NCBI GenBank assembly: GCA_025463765.1
Contig: JAODBC010000076.1
Span: forward strand, 1-38,529
DNA: 38,529 nt
Source: Subtercola sp.
GTDB taxonomy: Bacteria > Actinomycetota > Actinomycetes > Actinomycetales > Microbacteriaceae
Direction: 5' to 3'
The first letter of the stretch is position 1. Every line of letters begins with the position of its first letter. A program made the translations under genes and the position numbers. The notes under the pieces are model-generated. The model was not told the DNA's origin. It did not search any database and saw only the letters and a program-made list of their open reading frames with translations. Of the stretch, positions 15,786-24,000 are shown in pieces.

Positions 15786-16894
15786 ATGACCCGATTCGGC
15801 TACACCCTCATGACCGAGCAGAGCGGCCCGAAGACCTCGTTCGCTATGCAGTCGACGCCGAGAACGTCGGCTTCGACTTCGAGGTGTCGAGCGACCACTA
15901 CTCCCCGTGGCTCACCAGCCAGGGCCACGCCCCCTATGCCTGGAGTCTGCTGGGGGCGGTAGCGCAGGCCACCACGCGTGTCGAGATCGCGACCTACGTG
16001 ACCTGCCCGAGCATCCGGTACCACCCTGCGGTCGTCGCCCAGAAGGCGGCAACCCTGCAGCTGCTGGCCGACGGCCGCTTCATTCTCGGGCTGGGCGCCG
16101 GTGAGAATCTCAACGAGCACGTGGTGGGTGAGGGCTGGCCCATGGTGGATGCCCGGCAAGACATGCTCGAAGAAGCGGTGCAGATCATCCGGGCGCTGCA
16201 TACGGGTGAACTCGTGACGTGGGAGGGCGAGTACTTTCGTGTCGACTCGGCTCGCATCTGGGATCTTCCTGAGGGCGGGGTGCCGCTCGGGCTCGCCGTT
16301 TCAGGAGACAAGTCGATCGCGCGGTTCGCGCCGCTCGGCGATCACCTCATCGCGACCGAGCCCGATGGTGACCTGGTAGCGGCATGGGGCGCGGCGCACA
16401 AAGTCGCGCTGAGCGACGGTGGTGACGAGGGCGAGCGCGAGCGTGGTGGCGAGAGTGAAGGCCGAGGCGCAGCGGACGGCCCGTCGCGGCCGGTTGCGAA
16501 TGCGGGCGTCGCCGGGGGAGAGACGGCGGCCGTTCGCGCGCCCCTCGCCGAGACGCGGTCGATTGGCCAGATTCCCATCTGCTGGGGGCCCGACAAGAAG
16601 TCGGCGATCGAGATGGCACACGACCAGTTCCGCTGGTTCGCCGGCGGTTGGGCGGTCAACTCCGATCTGCCGACGCCGGCGGGGTTCGCCGGGGCGAGCC
16701 AGTTCGTGCGGCCTGAAGACGTAGAGGAGTCGATCGCCTGCGGCCCTGACCTCGACGAACTCGCCGAGAGCGTGAAGCCGTTTCTCGAGGCCGGGTTCAC
16801 CGACGTCGCGCTAGTTCAGGTGGGTGATGCTCGGCAGCAGGAGTTTCTCGACACCGTGGCCGGGCCGCTGCTCGAGAAGCTGCGGGCGCTCTAG
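15786..16894 (+). CDS. F420-dependent LLM-class oxidoreductase with an apparent N-terminal frameshift
   Basis: The body matches the TIGR03557-type F420 oxidoreductases: [51 protein letters not shown] and [10 protein letters not shown]. The typical N-terminus [15 protein letters not shown] is encoded from ATG 15786 behind a good GGAG site, but in a different frame; the body frame takes over at [11 protein letters not shown]. The two join if one base is added near 15825-15830. Without that, the only start is a TTG at 15773 that gives an atypical first 16 residues. About 45 residues rich in Gly, Glu and Arg (near genomic 16410-16550) are inserted before [13 protein letters not shown] and are not expected in the family. 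The gene may be a recent pseudogene or carry a sequencing error. Confidence 0.7.
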
Positions 16895-17024
16895 ATGTCG
16901 TTCCTCTAGACCGTCGGTCGCCCGGTCGGCAGGGTCTATCAGTACCCCCGACCCGGCGCCCGGGCCGCCTTTCGGGGTGAAAGACTGGATTCACCCCCAC
17001 CCGACTTTCTTCCCGAGGAGACCT

Positions 17025-18068
17025 GTGTCTACCGTCACCGCCTATGCCGCTGTTTCTGCCACCGAACCACTCGTCAAGACCACCGTCGAGCGGCGACCCG
17101 TCGGCCCGAACGACGTGCTCATCGAGATCGCATACGCCGGCGTCTGCCATTCCGACATTCACACCGTACGAGGTGAGTGGGGCCCGATCACGTATCCGCA
17201 GACCGTCGGGCACGAGATCGTCGGCACCGTCACCGAGGTCGGCAGCGCCGTCACGCTGCACGCGGTGGGCGACCGCGTCGGCGTGGGCTGTATGGTCAAC
17301 TCCTGCCGCGAGTGCGAGAACTGCCTCGCCGGTGCGGAGAACTACTGCCTGAACGGCAACACGGGAACCTACGCATCCGTCGACCGCGATGGCACCATCA
17401 CCCAGGGCGGGTACTCGACACACATCGTGGTCGTCGAAGACTTCGTGCTGAAGGTGCCGCAGAGCATCCCCTACGAGGCTGCCGCGCCGTTGCTCTGCGC
17501 AGGCATCACCACGTATTCGCCGCTCGCACACTGGAACGCCGGGCCTGGCAAACGTGTCGCGGTTGTCGGCATGGGCGGTCTCGGGCACATGGCCGTGAAG
17601 ATCGCCCACGCCATGGGGGCAGAGGTGACGGTGCTCTCGCAGTCGCTGAGCAAAAAAGACGACGGGCTGCGCCTCGGCGCCGACCACTACTACGCCACGA
17701 GCGATCCGGCGACCCTCACAGACTTGCGCAACAGCTTTGATCTGATCATCAACACTGTCAGCGCCGTCATCGACATCAATGCGTATCTCGCATTGCTGCG
17801 ACTAGACGGCACCCTGGTCAGCGTCGGCGCGCCGCCCGAGGCCCTGCCGGTCGGCGTATTCCGGCTCTTCGGCAACCGTCGTTCGTTCGCCGGGTCGAGC
17901 ATCGGCAGCATCGCAGAGACACAGCAGATGCTCGACTTCTGCGCGGAGCACGGCATCGCTCCTGAGATCGAACTCATCTCGGCCGAGCAGATCAACGAGG
18001 CCTACGATCGTGTGCTCGCTTCAGATGTGCGCTACCGCTTCGTGATCGACATCGCGACCCTGGCCTGA
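17025..18068 (+). CDS. Zinc-dependent alcohol dehydrogenase (AdhC/YahK/CAD type)
   Basis: This 347-residue medium-chain dehydrogenase has catalytic zinc ligands C41 (AGVCHSD) and H63 (VGHEIVG), with a third ligand Cys expected in the [10 protein letters not shown] segment. Structural zinc cysteines are C94, C97, C100 and C108. The Rossmann motif is [13 protein letters not shown]. The overall pattern fits the cinnamyl-alcohol/YahK branch, which reduces aldehydes with NADPH; the physiological substrate is not evident. The start is GTG 17025 with GAGGAG four bases upstream; an upstream extension of the frame overlaps the LLM gene and looks non-coding. A broad aldehyde reductase beside lipid genes is suggestive, but it is 2.7 kb from AGPS and not in the same operon. 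Confidence 0.9.
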   Translation: MSTVTAYAAVSATEPLVKTTVERRPVGPNDVLIEIAYAGVCHSDIHTVRGEWGPITYPQTVGHEIVGTVTEVGSAVTLHAVGDRVGVGCMVNSCRECENCLAGAENYCLNGNTGTYASVDRDGTITQGGYSTHIVVVEDFVLKVPQSIPYEAAAPLLCAGITTYSPLAHWNAGPGKRVAVVGMGGLGHMAVKIAHAMGAEVTVLSQSLSKKDDGLRLGADHYYATSDPATLTDLRNSFDLIINTVSAVIDINAYLALLRLDGTLVSVGAPPEALPVGVFRLFGNRRSFAGSSIGSIAETQQMLDFCAEHGIAPEIELISAEQINEAYDRVLASDVRYRFVIDIATLA

Positions 18069-18169
18069 TGCACGCTGCCGCCTCCGCGGCTCCCTCGGGG
18101 CGGGGCCCTCTCGGCGCGAGCGCCTCGCCGGCGGCCGGTCTTCGAGCGACTGCTCTCGGCGCGACCGCT

Positions 18170-18175
18170 TAGGAT
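18170..18175 (+). promoter_or_regulatory. -10 hexamer for the dienelactone hydrolase gene
   Basis: TAGGAT, 22 bases before the ATG at 18198, leaving room for a short leader that includes the GGGAG ribosome site. The 12-bp sequence CTCTCGGCGCGA occurs twice just upstream (about 18109 and 18153). Confidence 0.4.
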
Positions 18176-18197
18176 TTCACCAACCGAGGGAGCACAC

Positions 18198-18965
18198 ATG
18201 AACGCGGAACGAGCATCCACCCCCCATCGCGGCGTGACGGTCACCGACGTCGACCTGAGCGGCGCAGATCTGCCGGGCATGAGCCCGGGGCTCTACGGCG
18301 TGCTGGCTGTGCCCGCCGGTGAGGGCCCGTGGCCGGCGGTCGTCATGGTGTTCGAGGCGTTCGGCATGACCGATGTGATGCGCCGGCAGGTCGACCGCAT
18401 GGCCGCGGCCGGCTTTCTCGTTCTGATGCCCGACCTGTTCGTCGACGGCGGGGTGCGGCACTGCATTCGCGCCACGTTCGCCGCGATCACCAGCGGTGAG
18501 GGCCGCGCGTGGGTCGACGTCGAGGCGGCGCGGGCGTACCTCGCCGCGCGAGAGGACTGCACCGGAAAGATCGGCATCCTCGGCTTCTGCATGGGCGGAG
18601 CCTTCGCTCTCGTCGCGGCCTCTGGCCGAGGATTCGACGCCGCGAGCGTGAACTACGGGCCGCCGCCGCGCGATCTCGCGAAAGTGCTCACCGACCCGTG
18701 CCCGATCGTCGCCAGTTACGGCGCTCGCGACCTCACGCAGCAGGGTGCGGCCGCGAAGCTGGCAGCAGAACTGTCACGCCAGGGAGTGCCGCACAACGTC
18801 AAACAGTATGCAAAGGCCGGCCACTCGTTTCTGAACGATGCGCCCACGGGGCCCGCGGCCATCCGTCCGCTCACCGCGGTCATTCTCGGCGCCGGGCCGA
18901 ACCCCGAGGCTGCCGCCGACGCCTGGCAGCGCATCGACGCCTTCTTCGGCGAGCACCTCGCCTGA
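18198..18965 (+). CDS. Dienelactone hydrolase family protein
   Basis: This 255-residue alpha/beta-hydrolase shows the Cys-Asp-His triad of the DLH family: C131 in GFCMGG, D178 in YGARDLT and H209 in AGHSF. An E in VFEAFGM (about residue 53) matches the Glu that activates the nucleophile in DLH. Members hydrolyse dienelactones or other small esters in the cytosol. The ATG at 18198 follows a GGGAG site. It is a single-gene unit that converges on the FNR gene with only 7 bp between stop codons. No aromatic-degradation genes are nearby, so the substrate is open. Confidence 0.88.
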   Translation: MNAERASTPHRGVTVTDVDLSGADLPGMSPGLYGVLAVPAGEGPWPAVVMVFEAFGMTDVMRRQVDRMAAAGFLVLMPDLFVDGGVRHCIRATFAAITSGEGRAWVDVEAARAYLAAREDCTGKIGILGFCMGGAFALVAASGRGFDAASVNYGPPPRDLAKVLTDPCPIVASYGARDLTQQGAAAKLAAELSRQGVPHNVKQYAKAGHSFLNDAPTGPAAIRPLTAVILGAGPNPEAAADAWQRIDAFFGEHLA

Positions 18966-18972
18966 TCGCCGG

Positions 18973-19707
18973 TCAGGCGCCGCCGAAACGCTCGGTACGC
19001 ACGCGCTCGGCGGGATGGCCGAGCTCGACCAGCCACATTGCGATGTTCTCGACAAAACTGTTCGGCCCGCAGATGTACGTGATCGGGTTCTGCGACGGCG
19101 GCAGCGTCAGTTCGACCACCTCGTCGCGGGTGAGCCTGCCGACCGAGCGAGCCCAGCCTTCTGGCGCCTCGCGCGTGTACGCGTAGTCGAGCATCACGCT
19201 GTCATTCGACTGCTGGGCGAGCTGCATGAGCTCGTCCATGTAGAACACGAACTGGGGCGCGCGCACGGAGTAGAGCAGCCGCATGGGCGTCGGATGCCCG
19301 GCGGCAGCATGCGTGCGCAACATCGACATCAGCGGCACGACACCCGACCCGCCGGCGATCAGTTGCACGGGTTCGGGCTGCTCCGGTCGCCACACGAAGT
19401 ATCCGCCGACGGGGCCGCGCACCTCGAGCATGTCGCCAACCTCGACGCCGCGCACCAAGTAGGGCGAGAGCTCGCCGTCGGGCAGTTCTTCGACCGAGAC
19501 CTCGACCAGAGCATCCGGGCTCGTCGACGCCCCCGACGCGATGGAGTACTCGCGCGACGCCTGGTAGCCGTCGGGCGCGGTCACGCGAATGTCGATGTGC
19601 TGCCCCGAAAGCTGGCCGGGCCACTCGTCGATCTTCAGTCGCAGCGACCGCGCTGTGGCGGTCTCCTCGTGAATCTCGGCGACGCGCGCCATGTGCCAGT
19701 CGACCAC
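18973..19707 (-). CDS. FNR-like FAD/NAD(P)-binding oxidoreductase
   Basis: This 244-residue protein is of the ferredoxin-NADP reductase type without an iron-sulfur domain. It has the FAD motif REYSIAS (about residues 52-58), VRGPVGGYFVW, a GGSGVVPLMSMLR nucleotide-binding loop, and the C-terminal YICGPNSFVENI segment. It can pass electrons between NAD(P)H and a partner. The gene follows the sulfite-oxidase-like gene with a 25-bp gap, and this pair is common in actinobacteria, so it probably reduces or reoxidises that molybdoenzyme. The start is GTG 19707; a downstream ATG at residue 6 is an alternative. The C-terminus ends at FGGA with no fused ferredoxin. Confidence 0.87.
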   Translation of the reverse strand: MVDWHMARVAEIHEETATARSLRLKIDEWPGQLSGQHIDIRVTAPDGYQASREYSIASGASTSPDALVEVSVEELPDGELSPYLVRGVEVGDMLEVRGPVGGYFVWRPEQPEPVQLIAGGSGVVPLMSMLRTHAAAGHPTPMRLLYSVRAPQFVFYMDELMQLAQQSNDSVMLDYAYTREAPEGWARSVGRLTRDEVVELTLPPSQNPITYICGPNSFVENIAMWLVELGHPAERVRTERFGGA

Positions 19708-19732
19708 TAAGCGAACCTGCTCAACTGCGCGC

Positions 19733-20329
19733 TCAACTGTATCTTTCTTCTTTCCAGGGGTCGCCGATGTCGTTGTAGCCGTACATCTCCCAGAAGCCGA
19801 GTTCGTGGTGATCCATCAGGGTGAGGCTGTTGAGCCACTTCGCGCTCTTCCAGAGGTAGAGGTGCGGGATGAGCAACCGCGCGGGCCCGCCGTGCTCGGG
19901 GGCGAGCGGCTTGCCGTCGAACTCGAATGCGACCCAGGCTTTTCCGCCGAGCAGGTCTGACATGCGCACGTTCGTGGTGTAGCCGCCGTAGCAGCCCGCC
20001 ATCGCGTAGGGAGTGGTCGAGGTGTCGACGCCGTCGAGCAGTACGTCGAGTGACACACCGCGCCAGCCCATTCCGAACTGCGACCAGCGGGTCACGCAGT
20101 GCAGGTCGACGGTGAACTGCTCGATGGGCTGGGCCATGAGCGTCTCCCAGTTCCACGCCTTCAGATCGCCGTTACCGGCCCTGATCGAGAACGCCCAGTC
20201 TTCGAGTTTGATCTTCGGCGTCGGCCCCGCCGACAGCACCGGAAAGTTCGAGACCTCGTACTGTCCCGGCGGCAGCAGCGGGTTCGCGTCGCGCCGACGA
20301 CCGACGAAACCTGGTGAAAAGATGCCCAT
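19733..20329 (-). CDS. Sulfite oxidase-like molybdopterin oxidoreductase
   Basis: This is a 198-residue catalytic domain of the sulfite oxidase/MsrP fold. The molybdenum-ligating cysteine is predicted as C78 in LHCVTRWSQFGMGWRGV. Further cofactor-binding blocks are CYGGYTTNVRM, EHGGPARLLIPHLY and KSAKWLNSLTLMD. It lacks a Tat signal and the dimerisation domain of eukaryotic sulfite oxidase, which makes it a short cytosolic variant. The ATG at 20329 has GAGAGG about nine bases upstream; the longer open frame runs into the repeat region and is not supported. With the FNR protein downstream it forms a two-component redox pair whose substrate is unknown. Confidence 0.9.
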   Translation of the reverse strand: MGIFSPGFVGRRRDANPLLPPGQYEVSNFPVLSAGPTPKIKLEDWAFSIRAGNGDLKAWNWETLMAQPIEQFTVDLHCVTRWSQFGMGWRGVSLDVLLDGVDTSTTPYAMAGCYGGYTTNVRMSDLLGGKAWVAFEFDGKPLAPEHGGPARLLIPHLYLWKSAKWLNSLTLMDHHELGFWEMYGYNDIGDPWKEERYS

Positions 20330-20399
20330 GAGTTGCCCTCTCCGTTGTGCATTCACCCTACTGGCCACGGCCTCCTCGCGCCAGAACAGTGGTCGCGGT

Positions 20400-20593
20400 G
20401 CATCTTGGGTGCAGCCGCCCCGGCGGCACCCGCACCTGGCCCTCACAGGGCCACTCGCGCAAATACTCGACTTTGCCAACCGGAATCGGCGGAACGCGGC
20501 GACCGCGCTCGTCGCGTTCCGCGTGGGTAGCGGCCGACACGCGCGCACGAACGACCAGTCGCAATGTTTGCCGCCGGGGCGGCGGCAAACCAA
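20400..20593. repeat. Dispersed repeat module, solitary copy with hairpin
   Basis: Copy of the intergenic module in the orientation of 23592-23996: hairpin 20490-20521 with 9-bp arms CGGAACGCG/CGCGTTCCG around GCGACCGCGCTCGT, then GTGGGTAGCGGCC. A second hairpin, TTTGCCGCC/GGCGGCAAA (about 20569-20590), abuts the photolyase stop and may end that transcript. No gene lies in the gap. Confidence 0.65.
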
Positions 20594-21967
20594 TCAGCGG
20601 ATCTCGTCGTACGCGGCGAGGGCACGCTTGCGCGATTCGCCGAGGTCGACCATCGGTCCCGGGTACTCGTCCGTCGCATACTCGGGCACGAATCGGCCGA
20701 TGTACTCGCCGCGCGGGTCGAACTTCTTCTGCTGCAACTCGGGGTTGAAGACGCGAAAGTAGGGCGCGGCATCCACACCCGACCCGGCCACCCACTGCCA
20801 GTTCATCGCATTGCTTGCGGGGTCGGCGTCGACCAGCGTGTCCCAGAACCAGGCCTCCCCGATGCGCCAATCGAGCAGCAGGTTCTTCACGAGAAACGAC
20901 GCCGCCACCATGCGGATGCGGTTGTGCATCACGCCCGTCTGCCAGAGTTCGCGCATTCCGGCGTCGACGAGCGGGATGCCCGTGCGGCCCTGCTGCCAGC
21001 GCTCGAGTTCGTCGTCAGTGGGGTTTCGCCACGGCATGGCGTTGAAGGCCGGCCGCATGTTCTCGTGCGTGATCTGGGGAAAGTTGTAAAGCAAGTGATA
21101 GGCGAACTCACGCCAACCGAGCTCACGCAGAAAGCCCGCAGCCCCCGGCGCCTGATGATCGGCAGAGTGCCACAGCTGGAACGGGCTGATCTCGCCCCAG
21201 CGCAGCCGCGGCGACATGCGCGAGGTGGCGTCTTCAGCGGGGTGGTCGCGGTCGTGCAGGTAATCGGTGAGCTTGTGTGCCGTGAAGTCGCGCAGCTGAG
21301 TGTGGGCGCTCTTCTCGCCAGGTTGCCACGCGTCACGCAGGCCGCCTGCCCAGTCGGGGTGCGTGGGCAGCAGGTGCCAGTCGTCGAGCGGCTCGGAGTG
21401 TGGATGCGCGCCCGACGTTCCGAGCTGCGCCACCGTCTCGGCGCTCGGTGCCGGCAACGGCTTGCGCGGCGCTGGAACGCCGAGGCAGGCCTTCCAGAAC
21501 GGCGTGAACACGCGGTAGGGCTGGCCTTGGCCGGTCTGCAGGGTCCACGGCTCGAAAAGCACGTTCGCCTGAAAGCTGCGCGCTTCGAGGCCTTGGGCTT
21601 TCAGCTCGGCCTTGAGAGCGGTGTCGAGCTGTCGTTCGGCAATGCCGTAGCGCCGATTCCAGTACACGGCGCCAGCGTTCGTCTCGGCCGCAAGTTCTGC
21701 CATGACATCGGCCGCGGGGCCGGAGCGCAGCGTGAGGGTGAGGCCACGGGCATCCAGTTCGCCCGCAAGCGCCTCGAGTGAGTGGTGCAACCACCACTTC
21801 GACGCGCCGCCGAGCGGCCGGATGCCCTCGCTCACCTCGTCGAACACGTAGACGCACACGATGCGTTCGCCGCGCTCGACCGCCGTGTGCAGGGCCGGAT
21901 GATCGGCGACACGCAAGTCGTCACGGAACCACACGAGCGTGGGTGAGCCCGCGGTGCTCTGTGTCAC
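20594..21967 (-). CDS. phr: Deoxyribodipyrimidine photolyase (class I, FAD)
   Basis: This 457-residue cryptochrome/photolyase-family protein repairs UV-induced pyrimidine dimers with light. The N-terminal antenna-binding Rossmann domain starts LVWFRDDLRVADHPAL, and the C-terminal FAD domain contains WGEISPFQLWH, WREFAYHLLYNFPQ, HNRIRMVAASFLVKNL and WQWVAGSGVDAAPYFRVFNP, which carry the FAD-contact and electron-transfer tryptophans. The start is a GTG overlapping the MarR stop by 4 nt (GTGA), so the two genes are translationally coupled. A longer Arg-rich open frame upstream is only the shadow of the MarR repeat tail. The final residues (YDEIR) end just before a hairpin. Confidence 0.93.
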   Translation of the reverse strand: MTQSTAGSPTLVWFRDDLRVADHPALHTAVERGERIVCVYVFDEVSEGIRPLGGASKWWLHHSLEALAGELDARGLTLTLRSGPAADVMAELAAETNAGAVYWNRRYGIAERQLDTALKAELKAQGLEARSFQANVLFEPWTLQTGQGQPYRVFTPFWKACLGVPAPRKPLPAPSAETVAQLGTSGAHPHSEPLDDWHLLPTHPDWAGGLRDAWQPGEKSAHTQLRDFTAHKLTDYLHDRDHPAEDATSRMSPRLRWGEISPFQLWHSADHQAPGAAGFLRELGWREFAYHLLYNFPQITHENMRPAFNAMPWRNPTDDELERWQQGRTGIPLVDAGMRELWQTGVMHNRIRMVAASFLVKNLLLDWRIGEAWFWDTLVDADPASNAMNWQWVAGSGVDAAPYFRVFNPELQQKKFDPRGEYIGRFVPEYATDEYPGPMVDLGESRKRALAAYDEIR

Positions 21968-22629
21968 GGGGCCCCGGGCGAAACGGCCCCTGCTGCGTCG
22001 GGGTCTGCCGCGTTGGTATCTGCCGCGTTGGTATCTGCCGCGTCGGAGTCTGCCGCGTCGGAGTCTGTCGAGTTGGGGTCTGTCGAGTTGGGGTCTGCCG
22101 CGTTGAGGTCTGCCGCGTCTGGGTCTGCTGCGTCGGGGTCGATCACGCAGTCGTCGTTTCCGCCGCTGACTCCGATGCGCAGTTTGTCGCACAGTGCCTG
22201 CAGCTGGGCGAGTTCGTCGGGGTCGAGCGCCATGGTCATCTGGCCGGTGATGGAGCGGCCGTGCACGCGCGCGGCATCCCGATACACCTCGAATCCCTGG
22301 TCGGTGAGGGTGACGATGGTTCCGCGGCCGTCAGAGGGGTCGACCGACTTCGACAGCAAGCCCTTAGCCGTGAGGCGGTCGACGAGTCGCGAGACGCTCG
22401 GCTGAGTGAGCAGGGTGCGGCTGTTCAGATCGCGGATACGCATGCGCCGGTTGTTCTGAATCGACAGCGTGTACATCACGTCGTACTCGGTCAGCGAGAT
22501 CACATGCGAGGGAAAGTCTTCGGCAAGCTTTCGCATCACCGTGACCTGGGCGCGGAACAACGCCTCCCACGCCGAAACCGCCGACACCCGTTCGACCGTC
22601 TTCACGGCGACCCGCTCATTCTCAGCCAT
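21964..22629 (-). CDS. MarR-family regulator with a C-terminal pentapeptide repeat tail
   Basis: This 221-residue protein has a normal MarR winged-helix core (residues 20 to about 155: LTEYDVMYTLS, LTQPSVSRLVDRL recognition helix, DGRGTIVTLTDQG wing). MarR proteins bind palindromic DNA as dimers and often release it on binding a small ligand. After DDCVI come ten tandem five-residue units (DPDAA, DLNAA, DPNST, DSDAA, DTNAA types) and then GAVSPGAP. The tail is acidic and presumably disordered. The gene leads an operon with photolyase. AGGAGAGG lies 9 nt before the ATG; a GTG one codon earlier is equally spaced. An 11-bp inverted repeat at 22777-22821 is a plausible autoregulatory operator. 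Confidence 0.88.
   Translation of the reverse strand: MAENERVAVKTVERVSAVSAWEALFRAQVTVMRKLAEDFPSHVISLTEYDVMYTLSIQNNRRMRIRDLNSRTLLTQPSVSRLVDRLTAKGLLSKSVDPSDGRGTIVTLTDQGFEVYRDAARVHGRSITGQMTMALDPDELAQLQALCDKLRIGVSGGNDDCVIDPDAADPDAADLNAADPNSTDPNSTDSDAADSDAADTNAADTNAADPDAAGAVSPGAP
21991..22140. repeat. 15-bp tandem repeat inside the MarR gene, ten units
   Basis: Ten units of 15 bp with a common GTCTGCCGCGT/GTCTGTCGAGT core on the plus strand. Adjacent units tend to be identical in pairs, the mark of recent slippage or duplication. The period is a multiple of three, so copy-number change lengthens or shortens the protein tail without shifting frame. Confidence 0.85.
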
Positions 22630-22776
22630 CACTGCACCTCTCCTTTACAGATTAGGTGCTCAAGGCCCATACGGGCGTATGGATGCCCGGGGTTGACGTC
22701 GCGCCGTGTGAACCCCGGGTGACGGCCGGAGTCGGCGGGCGCGGGCGTCATCGCGACTCTGGGCAAATCCTTAGGA

Positions 22777-22821
22777 ATATAACGGTTCGATAACTTGCTC
22801 GTCGTTACGCAACCGTTATAT
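22777..22821. promoter_or_regulatory. 11-bp inverted repeat, probable MarR-type operator
   Basis: ATATAACGGTT (22777-22787) and AACCGTTATAT (22811-22821), perfect arms 23 bp apart in an AT-rich island, about 150 bp upstream of the MarR gene. The right arm overlaps a candidate plus-strand -10. The link to the adjacent MarR protein is inferred from position. Confidence 0.5.
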
Positions 22822-22822
22822 A
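22795..22822 (+). promoter_or_regulatory. Candidate plus-strand promoter
   Basis: TTGCTC (22795-22800), 16-bp spacer, TATATA (22817-22822). This is one of the few places in the window with both hexamers near consensus. It reads toward the terminator at 22897. Confidence 0.45.
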
Positions 22823-22828
22823 GTTCAA

Positions 22829-22935
22829 GAGCGTTAGTTGTTTGCTGTGGCAGCGAAGCGCGGAATGTGATTGCAGGACACTCTTGGTGCAAGGGAAAGG
22901 CCCGGTCGTTAGCCTCTACGACCGGGCCTTGTCTG
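22829..22935 (+). ncRNA. Candidate short RNA, about 100 nt
   Basis: Between the promoter at 22795-22822 and a strong hairpin terminator there is no credible ORF: a GTG frame of seven codons is the longest with any logic. A transcript of roughly 100 nt would result. The sequence matches no RNA family I recognise, so this rests only on the promoter and terminator. Confidence 0.35.
22897..22930 (+). terminator. Strong 13-bp hairpin terminator
   Basis: AAGGCCCGGTCGT, loop TAGCCTCT, ACGACCGGGCCTT: a perfect 13-bp stem ending in A/T pairs and followed by GTCTGTCT. No protein gene lies just upstream on either strand. Confidence 0.7.
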
Positions 22936-22945
22936 TCTACATTTG

Positions 22946-23405
22946 TTCGCCGCCGCCGCTCCTGCGGCGAACAGCTGGCAGTGCTTCTGGCATCGAACTT
23001 GTTGCGCCGGGTCTCGCGGTACGCGACGAACGTGGTCGCCCCGTTCCGCTGTCCTCGTTGGGCGCGCCGCCGCCGCTGCGGCGAACAGCTGGCAGTGCTT
23101 CTGGCATCGAACTTGTTGCGCCGGGTCTCGCGGTACGCGACGAGCGGGGTCGCCGCGTACCGCCGACCTCGTTGGGCGCGCCGCCGCTCCTGCGGCGAAC
23201 AGCTGGCAGTGCTTCTGGCATCGAGCTTGTTGCGCCGAGTCTCGCGGAACGCGACGAGCGTGGTCGCCGCGTACCGCTGACCTCGTTGGGCGCGCCGCCG
23301 CTCCTGCGGCGAACAGCTGGCAGTGCTTCTGGCATCGAGCTTGTTGCGCCGGGTCTCGCGGTACGCGACGAGCGGGGTCGCCGCGTACCGCTGACCTCGT
23401 TGGGC
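22946..23405 (+). repeat. Tandem array of four 114-bp modules (forward)
   Basis: ACAGCTGGCAGTGCTTCTGG recurs at 22971, 23085, 23199 and 23313, exactly 114 bp apart. Each unit holds a GCCGCCGCTCCTGCGGCGAA-type hairpin, the TGGCATCGA stretch and a second hairpin; in units two and four (23131-23162, 23359-23390) its arms are CGGTACGCG/CGCGTACCG. Each unit ends GACCTCGTTGGGC or similar. The period is divisible by three, so long frames stay open through it, but I see no coding evidence. Confidence 0.9.
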
Positions 23406-23591
23406 TGAACGCGCTGCCGCCGCCGCTGCCGCGCGCGACCGGCGAGACTTTTCGTGCCGGCAGAGGTGTTGGCGCCTGAGTTGTCACGCGGCCGGCTGTC
23501 CGCGACTACTACGTGTCTCGTGAGACACCTGCGCCGGATTGCGGCCGCTACACCTGCCTCAATTCGGCGTAGCGGTCTGTCGACGTGCAGC
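23406..23591. other. Spacer between the two repeat arrays, no gene
   Basis: 186 bp between the forward and inverted arrays. It contains GTCTCGTGAGAC, a 12-bp palindrome at about 23516-23527, and sequence resembling part of the gap at 34660-34720. No gene is supported. Confidence 0.5.
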
Positions 23592-23996
23592 GGTAGCGGC
23601 CGGCCAGATCGTGGGGGCGAGCATCCGGTCGCACTGGTTGCCGCGGGGTCGGCGGCGAACCAGACGTGGTCGACTAAACGCGGCGACCGCGTTCAATGTT
23701 GGTAGCGGCCAAAACGGAGGAGTGGGCATCCGTTCGCGCCGTGCGCCGCAGAGGCGGCGGGACACGAGGCGTGGTCGGCGGAACGTGGCGACCGCGTCGT
23801 CGGGGCCCGTGTTGGTAGCGGCCAGAACGGAGGAGTGGGCATCCGGTCGCACTGTTCGCCGCAGAGGCGGCGGCGCGCCAGACGTGGTCGATTGAACGCG
23901 GCGACCGCGCTCGTCGCGTTCAATGTTGGTAGCGGCCAGATCGTGGGAGCGAGCATCCGGTCGCAATGCGCGCCGCAGAGGCGGCGGCGCGCCAAT
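23592..23996 (-). repeat. Array of about four inverted modules
   Basis: GCATCCGGTCGCA-type segments recur at 23621, 23726, 23839 and 23953 (spacings 105, 113 and 114 bp). The unit is the reverse complement of the 22946-23405 module, with more divergence. The third unit has a perfect 10-bp hairpin ATTGAACGCG/CGCGTTCAAT (23891-23924); the first lacks about 9 bp of this hairpin; the last is cut off just before the regulator stop codon. Confidence 0.85.
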
Positions 23997-24000
23997 TGAC

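Noticed and set aside
20594..22192. Photolyase with a 75-residue Arg-rich N-terminal extension
   Set aside because: The extension is the other frame of the MarR repeat tail. The GTG at 21967 overlapping the MarR stop fits coupling.
22795..23487. Long open frames on both strands across the 114-bp repeats, giving Arg/Cys-rich repeat proteins
   Set aside because: The period is divisible by three, so every frame stays open once one unit is. No ribosome sites, no family match, and the sequence is explained as intergenic repeats.
22946..23996. Transposon or IS element
   Set aside because: No transposase ORF, no target-site duplication seen; it is an array of small modules.
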